DNA of 64,000 nucleotides from Bagarius yarrelli (lineage: Eukaryota; Chordata; Actinopteri; Siluriformes; Sisoridae). The position numbers were made by a program, and so were the translations under genes. Below the pieces are notes generated by a model. It was given only the letters and a program-made list of their open reading frames with translations. It did no database searches and was not told the DNA's origin. The stretch covers positions 14,369,597 through 14,433,596 of the forward strand of contig VCAZ01000001.1 of NCBI GenBank assembly GCA_005784505.1, given 5' to 3'. Of the stretch, positions 1 through 10,803 are shown piece by piece (the stretch's first letter is position 1; each line of letters starts with the position of its first letter).

Positions 1-307
1 ACGGTGGTTACTCCTCTGCCTCAGGAGATGAACGAGGTATGAAGAATTGTGAGGCTGTGTTCTGATTTCTGTAGCATCGTAGAATTTTGTTTCTGGACGA
101 ATGCTGTAGCTGTGGTTATATTTGATTTCTCTCTCAATCTGGTCAGTAGTTTTGCATTAGCTTTAGTTTTAGCTGTAAAACTTTAGGAGTTGGACGCAGC
201 TCTGGAGCTGAGACCCGCCATCTTTTCAAACGGACTCTCCGACACTGCGTAGAGACCCGCCGGCTTATGCCTGAAACTGACTGTATTAAACCAAACAAAC
301 TGACAAT

Positions 308-382
308 CAGAGGTGGGAAGTAATGAATTACATTTTGGGGGTTTGAAAGTATTTTTCCTGTTACTCAAGTACATTTTTAGTG
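308..382 (+). mobile_element. Possible nonautonomous hAT-type fragment
   Basis: The stretch opens with CAGAGGTGGGAAGTAATG and continues with a diverged TTACTCAAGTACATTTTT segment. This resembles the ends of abundant fish hAT-type elements that begin CAGAGGTGGGTAGTAAC. Only one end is visible and no target duplication was found, so the call rests on recalled similarity. Confidence 0.35.
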
Positions 383-838
383 ATGAAACTGTTAACCCAA
401 TCAGAATCACTTCCTATAGCAGTCCTATACAATTATAGAATGTAGTTGGTCGGTCGGTTGGACTGGTTCTGAAGACGAGTTTGTAACATCATTTGTGAAC
501 TGAACACAGAGGAGGGCATCATTTAAAAAAAAATAGAAAGAAAGAAATGAACGTGTTAAATTTGTTGGTGTGTCTCTTTTTTCGTTAGGACCAGAATTAT
601 TTTTTAATGCGAGTGTAGTGAGGAATACTTCCTGCTCCATGTAACTCATTTGGATAGGCAAATCAAAGCGAGGATGCAAAGCAGCCCTGTGAGGTCATCT
701 AGCAACGTTCCCCTTAAATGTGCACGGGAATGTAGCTTATTTGTTTAGTAATATGTGATTGGGAAGCGACTGGAATCACCACATGCCTGCTCCTTTAACC
801 CATCAGTCCGTCTATCCAGCTACCATTTATCCATCAGT

Positions 839-1006
839 CATTTACATTTACAGCATTTGGCAAACGCTTTTATCCAAAGTGACTTACATTTATTTCAATA
901 ATACAACTAAGGAGTTAAGGGGAAAAAGGCTCAGCTCAGGGGCCCAGCAGTGGTAACATGGTGGTAGTGGGAATAGAACCTACAATCTTCCGGTTTAATC
1001 AATCAA
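839..1006 (-). repeat. tRNA-derived SINE (family A), diverged
   Basis: Read on the plus strand the copy begins with the 3' tail of the family (ATTTACATTTACAGCATTTG, then a diverged CAAAGTGACTTAC) and ends in a degraded tRNA-like head (GGGAATAGAACCTACAATC, a decayed box B). The middle block CAGGGGCCCAGCAGTGG is shared with the other family A copies. It lies in mtpn intron 1. Confidence 0.7.
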
Positions 1007-1012
1007 CTAACA

Positions 1013-1452
1013 TAGATAGATGGATGGGTAGATAGATACCCATCCATGAAAAATCTATCTCTGTCTGTCTATCCATTCATCCAACTATCCATCTATCTAT
1101 CCATGTCTTCCTATCATACATCTATTTATTCAGCCATCTATCCATTTAGCCATCCACTTATCCGGCCATCTATCTATCTATCCATCCATCCAGCATCTAC
1201 CTATCCATCCAGCCATCTACCTATCCATCCATCCATCCATCCATCCAGCTATCTACCTATCCATCCATCCATCCATCCATCCAGCCATCTACCTATCCAT
1301 CCATCCATCCATCCATCCATCCATCCATCCATCAACCTATCCATCCATCCATCCATCCACCTATCCATCCATCCATCCATCCATCCATCCATCAACCTAT
1401 CCATCCATCCATCCATCCATCCATCCATCCATCCACCTATCCATCTATCTAT
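1013..1452 (+). repeat. CATC/TATC tetranucleotide microsatellite array
   Basis: About 440 bases of ATCC repeats interspersed with ATCT and CTAC variants. The flanks are variant-rich and the core (about 1205-1440) nearly pure. The period does not divide by three, so all frames stay open; this alone produces a long poly-HPSI open frame on the plus strand and a WMDGWMDG frame on the minus strand. Neither is a gene. Confidence 0.95.
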
Positions 1453-1538
1453 TAACGCCTTTAAAAATATTACTGTATGGTTTGGATGTCGCACAACAAC
1501 GAGAGACAAATGATTGGTTTAGCAAATATTATTAGCCA

Positions 1539-1562
1539 CAGACAGACAGACAGACAGACAGA
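1539..1562 (+). repeat. (CAGA)n microsatellite
   Basis: Six nearly perfect CAGA units in mtpn intron 1, between the CATC array and exon 1. Confidence 0.9.
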
Positions 1563-1720
1563 GATTTTTGGTAGGAAGACCAGATCAAGACCAACAAAAG
1601 CAACTATGTGCTAATTCAGCTCGTGTATCTTTTGACGCCCGCGGTAGTTACCGTAAAAACATTGCTAAAGATTTTATCCTTAGACAATCACACGGCTTTT
1701 TCTTCCATTGCATCTCTTAC

Positions 1721-1792
1721 CTTTTTCAGTAGCATCTTCACCTCGTCCAGATCCCCATTTTTCAAAGCCCACATCAGCTCCTTGTCCCCCAT
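1721..1792 (-). CDS. mtpn: myotrophin, coding exon 1 (partial gene)
   Basis: Myotrophin is a small cytoplasmic and nuclear protein of about 118 residues built from ankyrin repeats; it binds the actin-capping protein CapZ and has been linked to NF-kB signalling and cardiac growth. Read on the minus strand, the ATG at 1792-1790 opens 24 codons beginning MGDKELMWALKNGDLDEVK. This matches the myotrophin N-terminus nearly residue for residue, including the first ankyrin helix WALKNGDLDEV. The last codon AAG is followed by GTAAGAG (1720-1714), a good splice donor, after residue 24, where the mammalian coding sequence is also interrupted. Residues 20-23 differ from the mammalian form, as expected for fish. 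The remaining exons must lie to the left of the window; I did not see exon 2 in 1-1720. The CpG-rich context and intact frame argue against a processed pseudogene. Identification is from memory of the family. Confidence 0.93.
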
Positions 1793-2135
1793 GTTGCTCC
1801 ACTCCTGTCGGGATGAAATCAAGTCCCTAAGCAGCTAAAAGCAACAATTCCTACTAATAGTTAGCGACTCGCGCCGCTAGCGAGCTGGAATACTTGGCTA
1901 ACTTCAGAGGATCACTCTTATCTCGATTATTATCGCAACAGAACACGCTCGTTGTTTCTACACGCTCTTAAACGAAATCACAGACATTTACAGGATAATT
2001 GTTTATGTTAACAGGTGACTTACCGTGTTAACAGGCTGGAGATGTGATTAGGAACAAAGTTTTAAAGACGTTAGAAAAAGGGATCCGCCTTTAGCACAGT
2101 GAAATTAGCGGCTAGTGACACTTCCGGGTCTGGGG
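1793..2135 (-). promoter_or_regulatory. mtpn: mtpn leader and CpG-rich promoter region
   Basis: Immediately upstream of the mtpn start codon the sequence becomes unusually CpG-rich for this window (clusters near 1620-1650 and 1867-1885). An ETS-type site, CCGGAAGTG on the minus strand, lies at 2119-2127. Such TATA-less, CpG-rich, ETS-bearing starts are typical of housekeeping promoters. A strong splice donor, CACG|GTAAGT on the minus strand (junction 2024/2023), could end a noncoding first exon. Possible acceptors before the ATG are TTTTAG (1836-1835) and GACAG (1806-1805). Whether the leader is spliced cannot be decided here, and the transcription start is inferred only. Confidence 0.65.
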
Positions 2136-2421
2136 GCCGGTTGATTTCAAATTAAAAGTCCTCAAACGTGAGGCTCAGAATGGAATTTAGAAACTAGCAA
2201 TTTGATTAAACGACGAGCAGCTCAGGGTTTAGTTAGATTTTTTAAAATTAATTGTTTAATTTTCACAAACATGCTTTTAAACTCACCTACACTTATAACA
2301 GCCCCAGCAGAGAGCTTGGTTTTTTACCCATTGACAAATGACTTTTGTTCAAGATGTCATTTTTGAGGCCCAAACTATGGAACCCACCCGTAGGATTTTT
2401 AGGAATATTCAATTTACAATG

Positions 2422-2605
2422 AGCATTTACATTTACACCATATGTCTGACACCCTTATCCAGCGTGCCTTACATTTATCACATTTTGAACACACTGAGCA
2501 GATGAGAGTTGAGGACCTTGTTCAGGGGCCCAGCAGTGGCAGTTTGGTGGTGCTGGGAATTAAACCCATGATCTTCTGATCAGCAGCCCAACAAAGATTA
2601 ACCAC
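2422..2605 (-). repeat. tRNA-derived SINE (family A)
   Basis: Begins with the tail block (CATTTACATTTACACCATAT, CTTATCCAGCGTG), continues with TTGTTCAGGGGCCCAGCAGT and ends with the tRNA-like head (GGGAATTAAACCCATGATC, with box B on the minus strand). Near full length. Confidence 0.8.
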
Positions 2606-3479
2606 CTCCCTGGCTAACAGAATAAAAGTAAATAAAAATGCATGAAGATGCATATCTATCTATCTATCTATATATATATACTCCTTTGCCCATCCTATGA
2701 GAGCAAAGGAGTGAGAAAGAGCAAAATTGGGTGACAAATATGGTTGCCACATAAAACTGGCTGTAGCAGGTATGAGGGTCGATAACGGTATGATTTTTTT
2801 TTTTACAAGTTTGCTTGTTAAATGATATTCACATCTCATATTTTTCTCACAGCAACATCCACTTGGCTCATCTTAATTATTTCCCTCTGCCGTCTAAATA
2901 TACTATGATTATTTATTTACTTGTTTTGTAAAAAGCACTACACAAATATTAAAGGACCTGATTACCAGACTTTCTAAAAAGAGAGTCTCTATTACAGATA
3001 TATTTCTATTTCTTTAAACATAAAGATAAGGAATCAATAACATTTATTACTAAAAAAAATAACAATTTCTTCAAAAAATAAATAAATAACTAATCAGGAA
3101 ACTTTCAGCCCTCCAAAAATACATACAGAAAATGACACAATGCAGTAAATATATACAGTTATAACTAATTATTATTCGCACCTAATTAAAGAAGTCACAC
3201 AAATAGTCCAACACAGATGTTAACCCACTCTCTAAACAGTAAATCAGAGGAGCTAGGTTACTGAGAAGAAACCCTTTATATATATATTATATATTCATGC
3301 CTAGAGGTTTCGAATGCTCGGTGACAGTAAGTGATGGTGATTTCATATAATTTAATATATTTCATATAATTAAATCTCCACCCATGCTGACAATTTATTG
3401 TGGCTTCATATATTTGCTTTTACATTTAAAATTCAATTAGTAACTAATCCATCAATGTAATCTGCTGTTTAGCTAATCT
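2606..3479. other. No recognisable feature; AT-rich intergenic
   Basis: AT-rich DNA with a short ATCT/TA microsatellite at 2656-2681. No open frame with coding character and no other repeat that I recognise. Confidence 0.6.
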
Positions 3480-3481
3480 CA

Positions 3482-3645
3482 GAAATGGGTAGGACCACTG
3501 ACAACAACATTATGGGTTTCATTCCCAGCATCACCAAACTGACACTGCTGGGCCCCTGAGCAAGGCCCTTAACCCTTAACTGCTCAGTAGCTGTGGATAA
3601 GGGTGTCTGCCAAATGCCAGAAATGTACTATATAAATGCAGTAAA
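3482..3645 (+). repeat. tRNA-derived SINE (family A)
   Basis: A plus-strand copy with a degraded head (GGGTTTCATTCCCAGCATC), the shared body (CACTGCTGGGCCCCTGAGCA) and the tail GGATAAGGGTGTCTGCCAAA. Confidence 0.75.
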
Positions 3646-3785
3646 TAATTTAATTTAATTGCAATAATTTAATTATTTACAACTCAAGTTAGCAAATGTA
3701 AAGCTGTGGGTTTTAAATGATAAAAAAAAACCCATAATGAAATATATGCTGTAACTTTTAACTAATTTTTCAGTTATTTTACCCA

Positions 3786-4063
3786 AATGTAAATGCCTTT
3801 ATTTTGTCACATATACTTTTTTACCTCACAGTGGAATTCTTTTTTTGCATATCCCATTTGGAGCGCAGGGTCAGCTATGATACAGCGCCCCTGGAACAGG
3901 AAGGGTTGAGGGGCTTGCTCAGGGACCCAACAGTGGTGGGGCTTGACCCCAGGTGTTTCTGGTCTTCAGATCAGCAGCCGGTGGTGGCAGGGCTTAAACC
4001 CAGGCCTCCCTGGTCTTTAAATCAGCAACTCAGAGCCTTAACCATTTGAGCCACCACTGCCCC
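3786..4063 (-). repeat. tRNA-derived SINE (family B) with internal head duplication
   Basis: Family B copies read on the minus strand as a head (box A TGGCTCAAATGG, box B close to GGTTCAAGCCC), a body with CAACACTGTTGGGTCC-like sequence, and a tail with a TTTTGTCACATATAC-type end. Here the box B segment occurs twice (around 3943-3985 and 3989-4030), so the copy is longer than its relatives at 19.7 and 27.3 kb. This suggests a tandem duplication within the head. Confidence 0.8.
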
Positions 4064-5869
4064 AAGTGGTGGTGGTCCTGCATAGTTTTAGTTAGCTGCC
4101 ATAGCTGATTTTGATGGAGTCCCCAAGTACACAATATATTCTTTAACTTTTTTACAATAATACACTTAATAATCCATATCTTTCTCTCGGTGGTGGGTTA
4201 ACTTGCCCCTGAGGTGCCAGTGACCGGTTTTCCTGCCCCTTTCCTTGAATCCAAGGAGCATTAAGGATGGACTGGGACTTAATCTGCTCTACTGTTACAA
4301 TTTTCTACAGTTCTCTACTGTTCTCTAAAGTTACAGTTTCCATTTATTTGATTACCATTACAATATTCTGTAATTACCAAAAACATACAGTGTCACCCAT
4401 ATGAGGATGGGTCCCCTCTTCCTACTTCGTCTCAGGGTGATTTTCCGCTCCTGAATGTCTCTGTGTGCGGGTGATCTGTTTAAAATTGAGCTGTCTGTAT
4501 GTGTGTATGTTCTACAGTTATAGTAGAAAAAACACATTTATTGTCTATTAACTATCCGTACAATCAATGTTTTAAACTGTCTGTTTACCCAATTAATACT
4601 GCGTATCCAGATGATACATATATAAATGGAATCAATTCCTGTAGAACTATAACCTTTCACAAATTTCACTAATTTAGGTGATCCATCAGTGTCGAGCTAG
4701 TTAATGGTATTTATCGCATGAATTCCTGCTAAAATGCGGTTATATTATAGACTGTTGGCCTTAATTGTGCTTATGATGGAGTGGAACTGGAGCGATCTCA
4801 CACGCAAAAACTATAGCTTTACGACTTAAAATAAAAATCTTCAGTCAGAACCATTTTGCTTTAAATACTGTGTTTTGATGTGGCAACTGGAATGGCAAAA
4901 CTCATTTTTGGGGTGGTAGCTGCCAACCCCCCTGTGTCACCCTGTGGCCATGCATAGTCACAACAATGTTTTTTAAATGTTGCCTCAAAAAACCTTTTGA
5001 CTGGTAAATATGAGACTATTTAACTATTTTTCTAAAGTTTGTAGCAACTTTGATGTTGGCTTTAAACGCTGTGCACTTTTTATGTTTGTTTTAATATGGA
5101 AAACATTGGTGTAACTACGTAATTCCGTCTATTCTAATCATTGCAATAATGTCATGTGACAGTAGGTGACATCACTGTTATGCAGTTCTTCTCAATGGGC
5201 TGAGAGTTGTGATATATCACATGCCCATATTGATGTTAATTTTTTTACTCCTATTTTTAGGTGGGCGTGGCTGTGAGGTCACCTGATACCACATGCACTT
5301 CCTGTTACCGCGTTGAACGATTTGATATGTCACACAGCCATATTAGTAAAATTTGGACTATGTCACATGGCCTATAGTCCTGGAAAAACCTTGTTTCATT
5401 TGATTGTGTACTGTGTCTAAAATATGTTGTTAAAATAACAAAAGCTTCTTGCTTTTTTATGACCTATTATTAATACACCCTATTTAAGGTGTTTAGATTA
5501 GACTGTCCAACATATACAGATTGGAAAGAAATATTTATTAATAAAAGCAGGACAAAACACCAAATCCATGTAATATACAGTGTGATGTTAATGCACCTTG
5601 ATGAACCTGTAAAATGATGTTTACACCCTTGTGATGTCTTATTTCAGACTCTGTCCTTTGGGTTCCTCTAACTGGAGATGACCACCAAATTTCATATATT
5701 GTGCTATTTGTTTAAGACCTGGAACAGGCACCCGTATGATTGCCTCTTTATTTATTGTTGGCTGATTTGGTAGAGTTTGCAGTTAATGGAAGCAGTCCCC
5801 ATTACCTTGTTTCCTAACACATATTAGAATGAGATGCCTGAGTGACCCAGAACATTTTTCTCCTTTGAG
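4064..5869. other. Intergenic, with a faint LINE-end relic
   Basis: Around 4400-4445 the sequence ATGAGGATGGGTCCCCTCTT followed by TCGTCTCAGGGTGA resembles the L2-type LINE 3' UTR seen intact at 42.9-43.1 kb. From about 4860 to 5410 there are repeated short blocks mentioning GATGTCAC- and CACATGCCCATATTG-like motifs that look like an unclassified old repeat. No coding sequence is supported. Confidence 0.4.
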
Positions 5870-5874
5870 AACTT

Positions 5875-6530
5875 TGCTTTTTACAGCTGAGAGCAGGTTC
5901 CCCCTGAGCATAGGTGAAAGACATGAAAGGCTCTGGAGAACATTATGCTGCCAGTAACCTCATTCAGCATGACCAGTTTGGTAGTGAGTCAGTGAAGGTC
6001 TAAGAGGTATATCAATGAACGGACACACTGACCTCTAGGCCAGGCGACAGCTATCAATATTAAATCCTTGGACCCATTGCCACACCCTATGCTGGTGCTG
6101 TGGGTCCCGGGTTCTTTCTGGTACATGGCAATTCCTGGCCTTTTTCTAGTGAGAGTATGCAGGCATTTTCTGGAGATAAAAGAATTGACAACATTGGCCC
6201 TAATTCTCGTCTGAACTAAATCCAGCGGAACAATTCTGGGACATTTTGTTTTTGACCATCCGACACAGGTTGCACCTCAGACTGTCCAGGAGCTTATTGA
6301 CACCCTGGTCCAGATGTGGAGACACACCAGGACACCATTTGAATATGATATTCATGGTTTCTTTGAATTCTGCCCCCTGTAGGTTGATCATTTTCATTTC
6401 CATCAAACCGTGTAGCATCTTTTCATTCCTATAAAATTGTTCTGTCTATATCAGTATGAGTATCTGACATGATTTGTTTCCTTTTGAGATCTGATGTGTT
6501 TTTCAAAGCGTTCCCTTATTTTTTTTTTTT
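5875..6530 (+). pseudogene. Tc1-type transposase relic
   Basis: A heavily decayed Tc1/mariner transposase of the IS630 superfamily. Recognisable in order are an ACAGCTGAGAGCAGGTTCCC block (the region of the first catalytic Asp), CAGCATGACCAGTTTGGTAG, the second-Asp region around 6085-6150, and the C-terminal block CACCTCAGACTGTCCAGGAG. The typical element 3' end follows (TTTCATTTCCATCAAACC, GAGATCTGATGTGTTTTTCA). Frames are broken throughout and no intact terminal repeat is visible. The element is dead. Confidence 0.8.
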
Positions 6531-6635
6531 ACCAAGCTTCTTGCATTCATTTTCAAGAATTTTGACTCAGAACTGCTGTAACTCTGTTAGCTGAATGGAT
6601 TTTCTTTCTTAGACATTCTCAGTTATGTATTCAAA

Positions 6636-6870
6636 TATTTATTTGACAAGAACTACAATGTGCAGTGAAATGCATTGATTTTTTTCTGTCAGAAAAATTA
6701 AACAAAATACAGTGTAAATAGCTTATTTGGAATAAAATATATCTCTGTATATATAGAAAGAAAAAATCTGAAAATATAATACAAGTAAAGACTCTTATTA
6801 TTAAAGTACATGTTAAAGTCATAGTGCAATATGTAAGCAATATTTTCAGGGCCGAATCTGATTGCGGTAA
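6636..6870 (-). repeat. Possible LINE-associated interspersed repeat
   Basis: The stretch TATTTATTTGACAAGAACTA plus ATGTGCAGTGAAATGCATTG resembles the start of the repeat seen at 41.5-42.0 kb (TTATTTGTCAATACATTTGG, ATGACATGCAGTAAAATTAC). Divergence is high and the boundaries are arbitrary. Confidence 0.3.
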
Positions 6871-8494
6871 TTTTGCAGACAAGTCTGGCTAAGTTCATGT
6901 TTTGTCCTTGTTGAAGCCACATGTCTTCTAGTGGGCCCTGTGCTCATTGCCTGGCATTGTTGGGGGCCCGAATGACCTGTGAAAATGAGATTTACATCAG
7001 TCTATTTGTATTTGCATACATGGAGCTGAAATGCTTTTAACTACAACAAAGAAAAGAGTCCATTGTTCAGCTGATCGCACCGTAATCTGAGGATTCCAGT
7101 CAGGGCTTTATGATGATCACTTTCATTTGTTGTCTGTAAGACATTTTGTTGCACCTTTGGAAGATTACTGTCCTGATAGAAAATCCAGTTGTGACCTGAG
7201 GTGCCTCTTTTCTCCTCATAACAGATAAGGCCACCTTTTTATCACACAGTTTAAATGCCATTCTTCAAGTTAAATACTTAATTTGTTTGTGACATTTTAC
7301 ACATGATGATTACTGATGAATGTCAGAATGTTTTAATGTCGGGTTTAAGGTAAGGGTTTGTTCCTTTCATTGTTAAGGGCGCTGTGGGAATTAATGGTGG
7401 ACATCTATTTTTTTTGGTACACGATGAAGCTTGCACTTTTCTCTAACTGGACCCATTCTTAATAGAGAGCTGTGATTCAGAAAGATTCAGTGTCTGTGCT
7501 CTGGCAAAAGCTTTCACTTTTAGCTACTTCTTTAAGGTACTTAAGTTTAGTTTGGTAATTGGTTCTAAGGAGGATTCTGACATTCTGAAGTTGCTTGTGC
7601 TTAGCCATGACCCTTAAAATGACAACTGGGTAATTAAAATCTTTTAGAAGGCAATTCATCAGTGTTTAAAGAGGCGGGTAGCTTGCTGTACTGTGTGTAT
7701 ATTTTCATATAGTGATTTATGCATTATTGTAGGGATATGTAAATATTTAGCATAAGGATATACTGTATCATTCCATTATCAACAGCTGATTTTCCATCAG
7801 TTGGTTTTTTTTAATTAAAAATAATGTGTTGCCATAGCCACAGATGAATGAACCCAGGAGATTAATATCTATATAATGTATTTTGTCATTTTCATTGGTA
7901 AAGGAAGTGCCTGATGTGCGTTTAATGTCTGATGCAGGCTATAGTTATTTTTTGGCTTTCGTCTGAGAAAATTGCACTGATGATACATCATTTTGGAAAG
8001 ATTATTTGTTTTAAAGCAGTGCTGCGACTCATTAAGTGCCAGTTTTCTCCATGTGATATTGTACTTTGCCAGGACCTGCAGAGATATGGACTGCTGTCTG
8101 TTTGTCAAGACAGCCTGTTTAAAAATGCATTGATCCACTACAGCGGCATTAGCCTTCTGATCAGCCTGTGCTATAAAACATTTTAATCTACACACTCTGA
8201 GGTGGTTCAGAGGAAAATTATATGTAGTTTAGCTAGCTTGACCTTAAAGCTAAGTTAGCAAACTAAATTTCAATTTTTTAATTACCTTGTTAACTGACTA
8301 AAGCTTAGCATTTTAGCTACAGTGATGGTGCCAATGATAGGTAATCTAATAGCAGCAAGTGTTTATCCACACCAACAATCGAGCTGGCTAATTTCAAGAT
8401 CTGAACACAAACCAGAGCTGGAAGTAGCTAAGAATCTGACTTTTTTAAGAATAAAAAAACATGTTTTGGAAGTATGTTAAGTCATGCTAGCCTT
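6871..8494. other. No recognisable feature
   Basis: Complex, AT-rich intergenic sequence. The open frames at 7477-7659 (minus), 7869-8195 (minus) and 7932-8186 (plus) are short, overlap one another on opposite strands and show no domain that I know. Confidence 0.55.
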
Positions 8495-9702
8495 AATACA
8501 TTTTCATAATGCATTTGGCACAGTCAGTACTTAGGAAGCAACACTGATTGACAATCAATTTCACATGCTGTTGTGCAAATGGAAATAGACAACAGGTGGA
8601 AATTATAGGCAATTAGCAAGACACCCCCAATAAAGGAGTGGTTCTGCAGGTGGTGACCACAGACCACTTCTCAGTTGCTATGCTTTCTGGCTGATGTTTT
8701 GGTCACTTTTGAATGCTGGCGGTGCTTTCACTCTAGTGGTAGCAAGTGGCTCAGGTAGTGTGCAGCTCATCCAGGATGGCACATCAATGCGAGCTGTGGC
8801 AAGAAAACATGTGGCAAGAACCTGTGTGCAGGACGTTTGGCATTTGCCAGAGAACACCAAGATTGGCAAATTCACCACTGGTGCCCTGTGCTCTTCACAG
8901 ATAAAAGCAGGTTCACACTGAGCACATGTGACAGACGTGACAGAGTCTAGAGACGCCGTGGAGAACGTTTTGCTGCCTGCAACATCCTCCAGCATGAACG
9001 GTTTTGGCAGTGGGTAGCAGTGCTCGCCAGAGGTAGCCTGACTGCCATTAGGTACCGAGATGAGATCCTCAGACCCCTTGTGAGACCATATGCCGGTGCG
9101 GTTGCCCCTGCCCCCCCCCGGTTCCTCCTAATGCAAGACAATGCTAGACCTCATGTGGCTGGAGTGTGTCAGCAGTTCCTGCAAGATGAAGGCATTGATG
9201 CTATGGACTGGCCTGCCCGTTCCCCAGGCCTGAATCCAATTGAGCACATCTGGGACATCATGTTTTCACTCCATCCACCAACGCCACGTTGCACCACAGA
9301 CTGTCCAGGAGTTGGCAGATGCTTTAGTCCAGGTCTGGGAGGAGATCCCTCAGGAGACCATCCGCCACCTCATCAGGAGCATGCCCAGGCGTTGTAGGAA
9401 GGTCATGCAGGCACGTGGAGGCCACACACACACTACTGAACCTCATTTTGACTTGTTTTAAGGACATTACATCAAAGTTGGATCAGCCTTGTAGTGTGTT
9501 TTTCCACTTCAATTTTGAGTGTGGCTCCAAATCCAGACCTCCATGGGTTAATAAATTTGATTTTCATTGATAATTTTTTGTGTGATTTTGTTGTCAGCAC
9601 ATTCAACTATGTAAAGAACAAAGTATTTAATAAGAATATTTCATTCATTCAGATCTAGGATGTGTTATTTTAGTGTTCCCTTTATTTTTTTGAGGAGTGT
9701 AT
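8495..9702 (+). pseudogene. Internally deleted Tc1 transposon with transposase fragments
   Basis: A Tc1-family DNA transposon. The transposase would cut and paste DNA at TA sites, but this copy is dead. The 5' noncoding part (AAGCAACACTGATTGACAAT) is followed by the start of the gene. Most of the N-terminal DNA-binding region is deleted between about 8810 and 8820. The first catalytic region reads FTDKSRFTL, with Lys where the family usually has Glu after the Asp. A second deletion lies near 9015. The fragment at 9020-9262 contains QDNARPHV and SPGLNPIEHIWD: Asp and Glu are 34 residues apart, the DD34E spacing of Tc1. A frameshift near 9262 moves the C-terminus (APQTVQELADALVQVWEEIP) to another frame, up to 9461. 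The 3' end reaches the terminal motif AGTGTTCCCTTTATTTTTTT at 9672-9691 and meets a TA-rich array. Confidence 0.92.
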
Positions 9703-9872
9703 ATATATATAGATATATATCTATATATATCTCTATATATCTAGATATATATAGAGATATATCTATATATATATATGAGATAGATATATAGTATAGATAT
9801 ATATAGAGATATATATATATATATAGATATATCTATATATATATATATATATATATATAGAGATATATATAT

Positions 9873-9914
<42 letters not shown>

Positions 9915-9947
9915 TCTATATATTATATAGATATATATATATATATT
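9699..9947 (+). repeat. Long (TA)n-type array with GATA/TCTA variants
   Basis: About 250 bases made almost only of AT dinucleotides with interspersed AGATATATCT units, forming many nested palindromes. It directly abuts the Tc1 3' end; Tc1 elements insert at TA. Confidence 0.95.
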
Positions 9948-10270
9948 ATAAAAAATGGATTTACGATAAACGCAGTAGGCAGTACTGCACACATGGCGTG
10001 TCATTTCTGCCCCTGCCCTCACCTCATGTTTGCAAATGACGATAATTGATGGACATCTATGAAAAGACATTAGCAGTTTGGTAAGATAAGGCTGTGCATC
10101 ACTTTCAGGTATGTTCATATTCCTGTGAATCTTTTTTTGGCTGTTGACGTTTAATAACGTGTCTGCCTTAATATTCCATGTTCCCTTGCGAAAATTAAAC
10201 TACGAATTAAACCCAAAAAAGCATGGTTCTAGTAGTCAAGGTAACCAATATTAACTTTTTAATTTTGTTA

Positions 10271-10418
10271 CTGCCCTGTGATGGACTGGTGACCTTTTCA
10301 GGGTGTACTCCTCCTACCTTTCGCCCTTTCAGAGACAGCTGGAATAGACTTCAGCAGATCCCTGTGACCCTGACTCAGCTAATAAGCAGGTATAGAAGAT
10401 GAATGAATTAATAAATTT
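10271..10418 (+). repeat. RTE/Rex3-like retroposon 3' end
   Basis: Contains TGCCCTGTGATGGACTGGTG, CAGGGTGTACTCCTCC, GAATAGACTTCAGCAGATCC and a final AGATGAATGAATTAATAAA. This order, ending in short GAATG-type tandems, is the common fish 3' tail of RTE-type LINEs and the SINEs that use them. A second copy is at 42.08 kb. Confidence 0.7.
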
Positions 10419-10803
10419 TGTTACTTCAAATAACAAATCAAAGAAGTATTTAGATAAAATTTTGGGGTAAAATTTTGTTTGGTTTGACATCCTAACAAAT
10501 ATTAAGCAGGTGAACAAGACGCTTTAGTCTAGTTCAATGCAACTGGAGAACAAAACATTTTTTTTTGGATTTGTGGATGCTTAGTCAACTCTGTGAGGCA
10601 TTAAACATGAAGCCTGAGCTAAAGAAGAAAAGTCGAGAAACACTAAAATACATTTTGCCTACGTGGCTGCATATGAGCCCATCAGTGATGCCCTTTAAAA
10701 AACTTAAGATAACCTTTTTTAACAGTGTTGTGGCATTACTTTAAGAGAGATTAAAAATTTTTATTCGAATCAAAGAGTGATTTGGATTTCCGCTTGATTT
10801 CAG

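Larger units (their letters stand above)
1..1720 (-). other. mtpn: mtpn intron 1 (left part of window)
   Basis: Intronic by position, between the donor at 1720 and exons left of the window. It holds a possible hAT fragment, a SINE, a large tetranucleotide array and a short CAGA array, listed separately. The remainder (1-307, 385-838, 1453-1535, 1563-1710) shows nothing recognisable. Short open frames here lack coding features. Confidence 0.8.

Noticed and set aside
1046..1513. 155-codon HPSI-repeat open frame and its antisense
   Set aside because: A pure product of the CATC microsatellite; every frame is open because the unit lacks stop codons.
8678..9141. Minus-strand frames over the Tc1 element
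   Set aside because: Antisense shadows of the transposase gene; the sense strand carries the DD34E motifs.
9741..10118. 125-codon Ile/Tyr-rich minus-strand frame
   Set aside because: Translation of the TA array.
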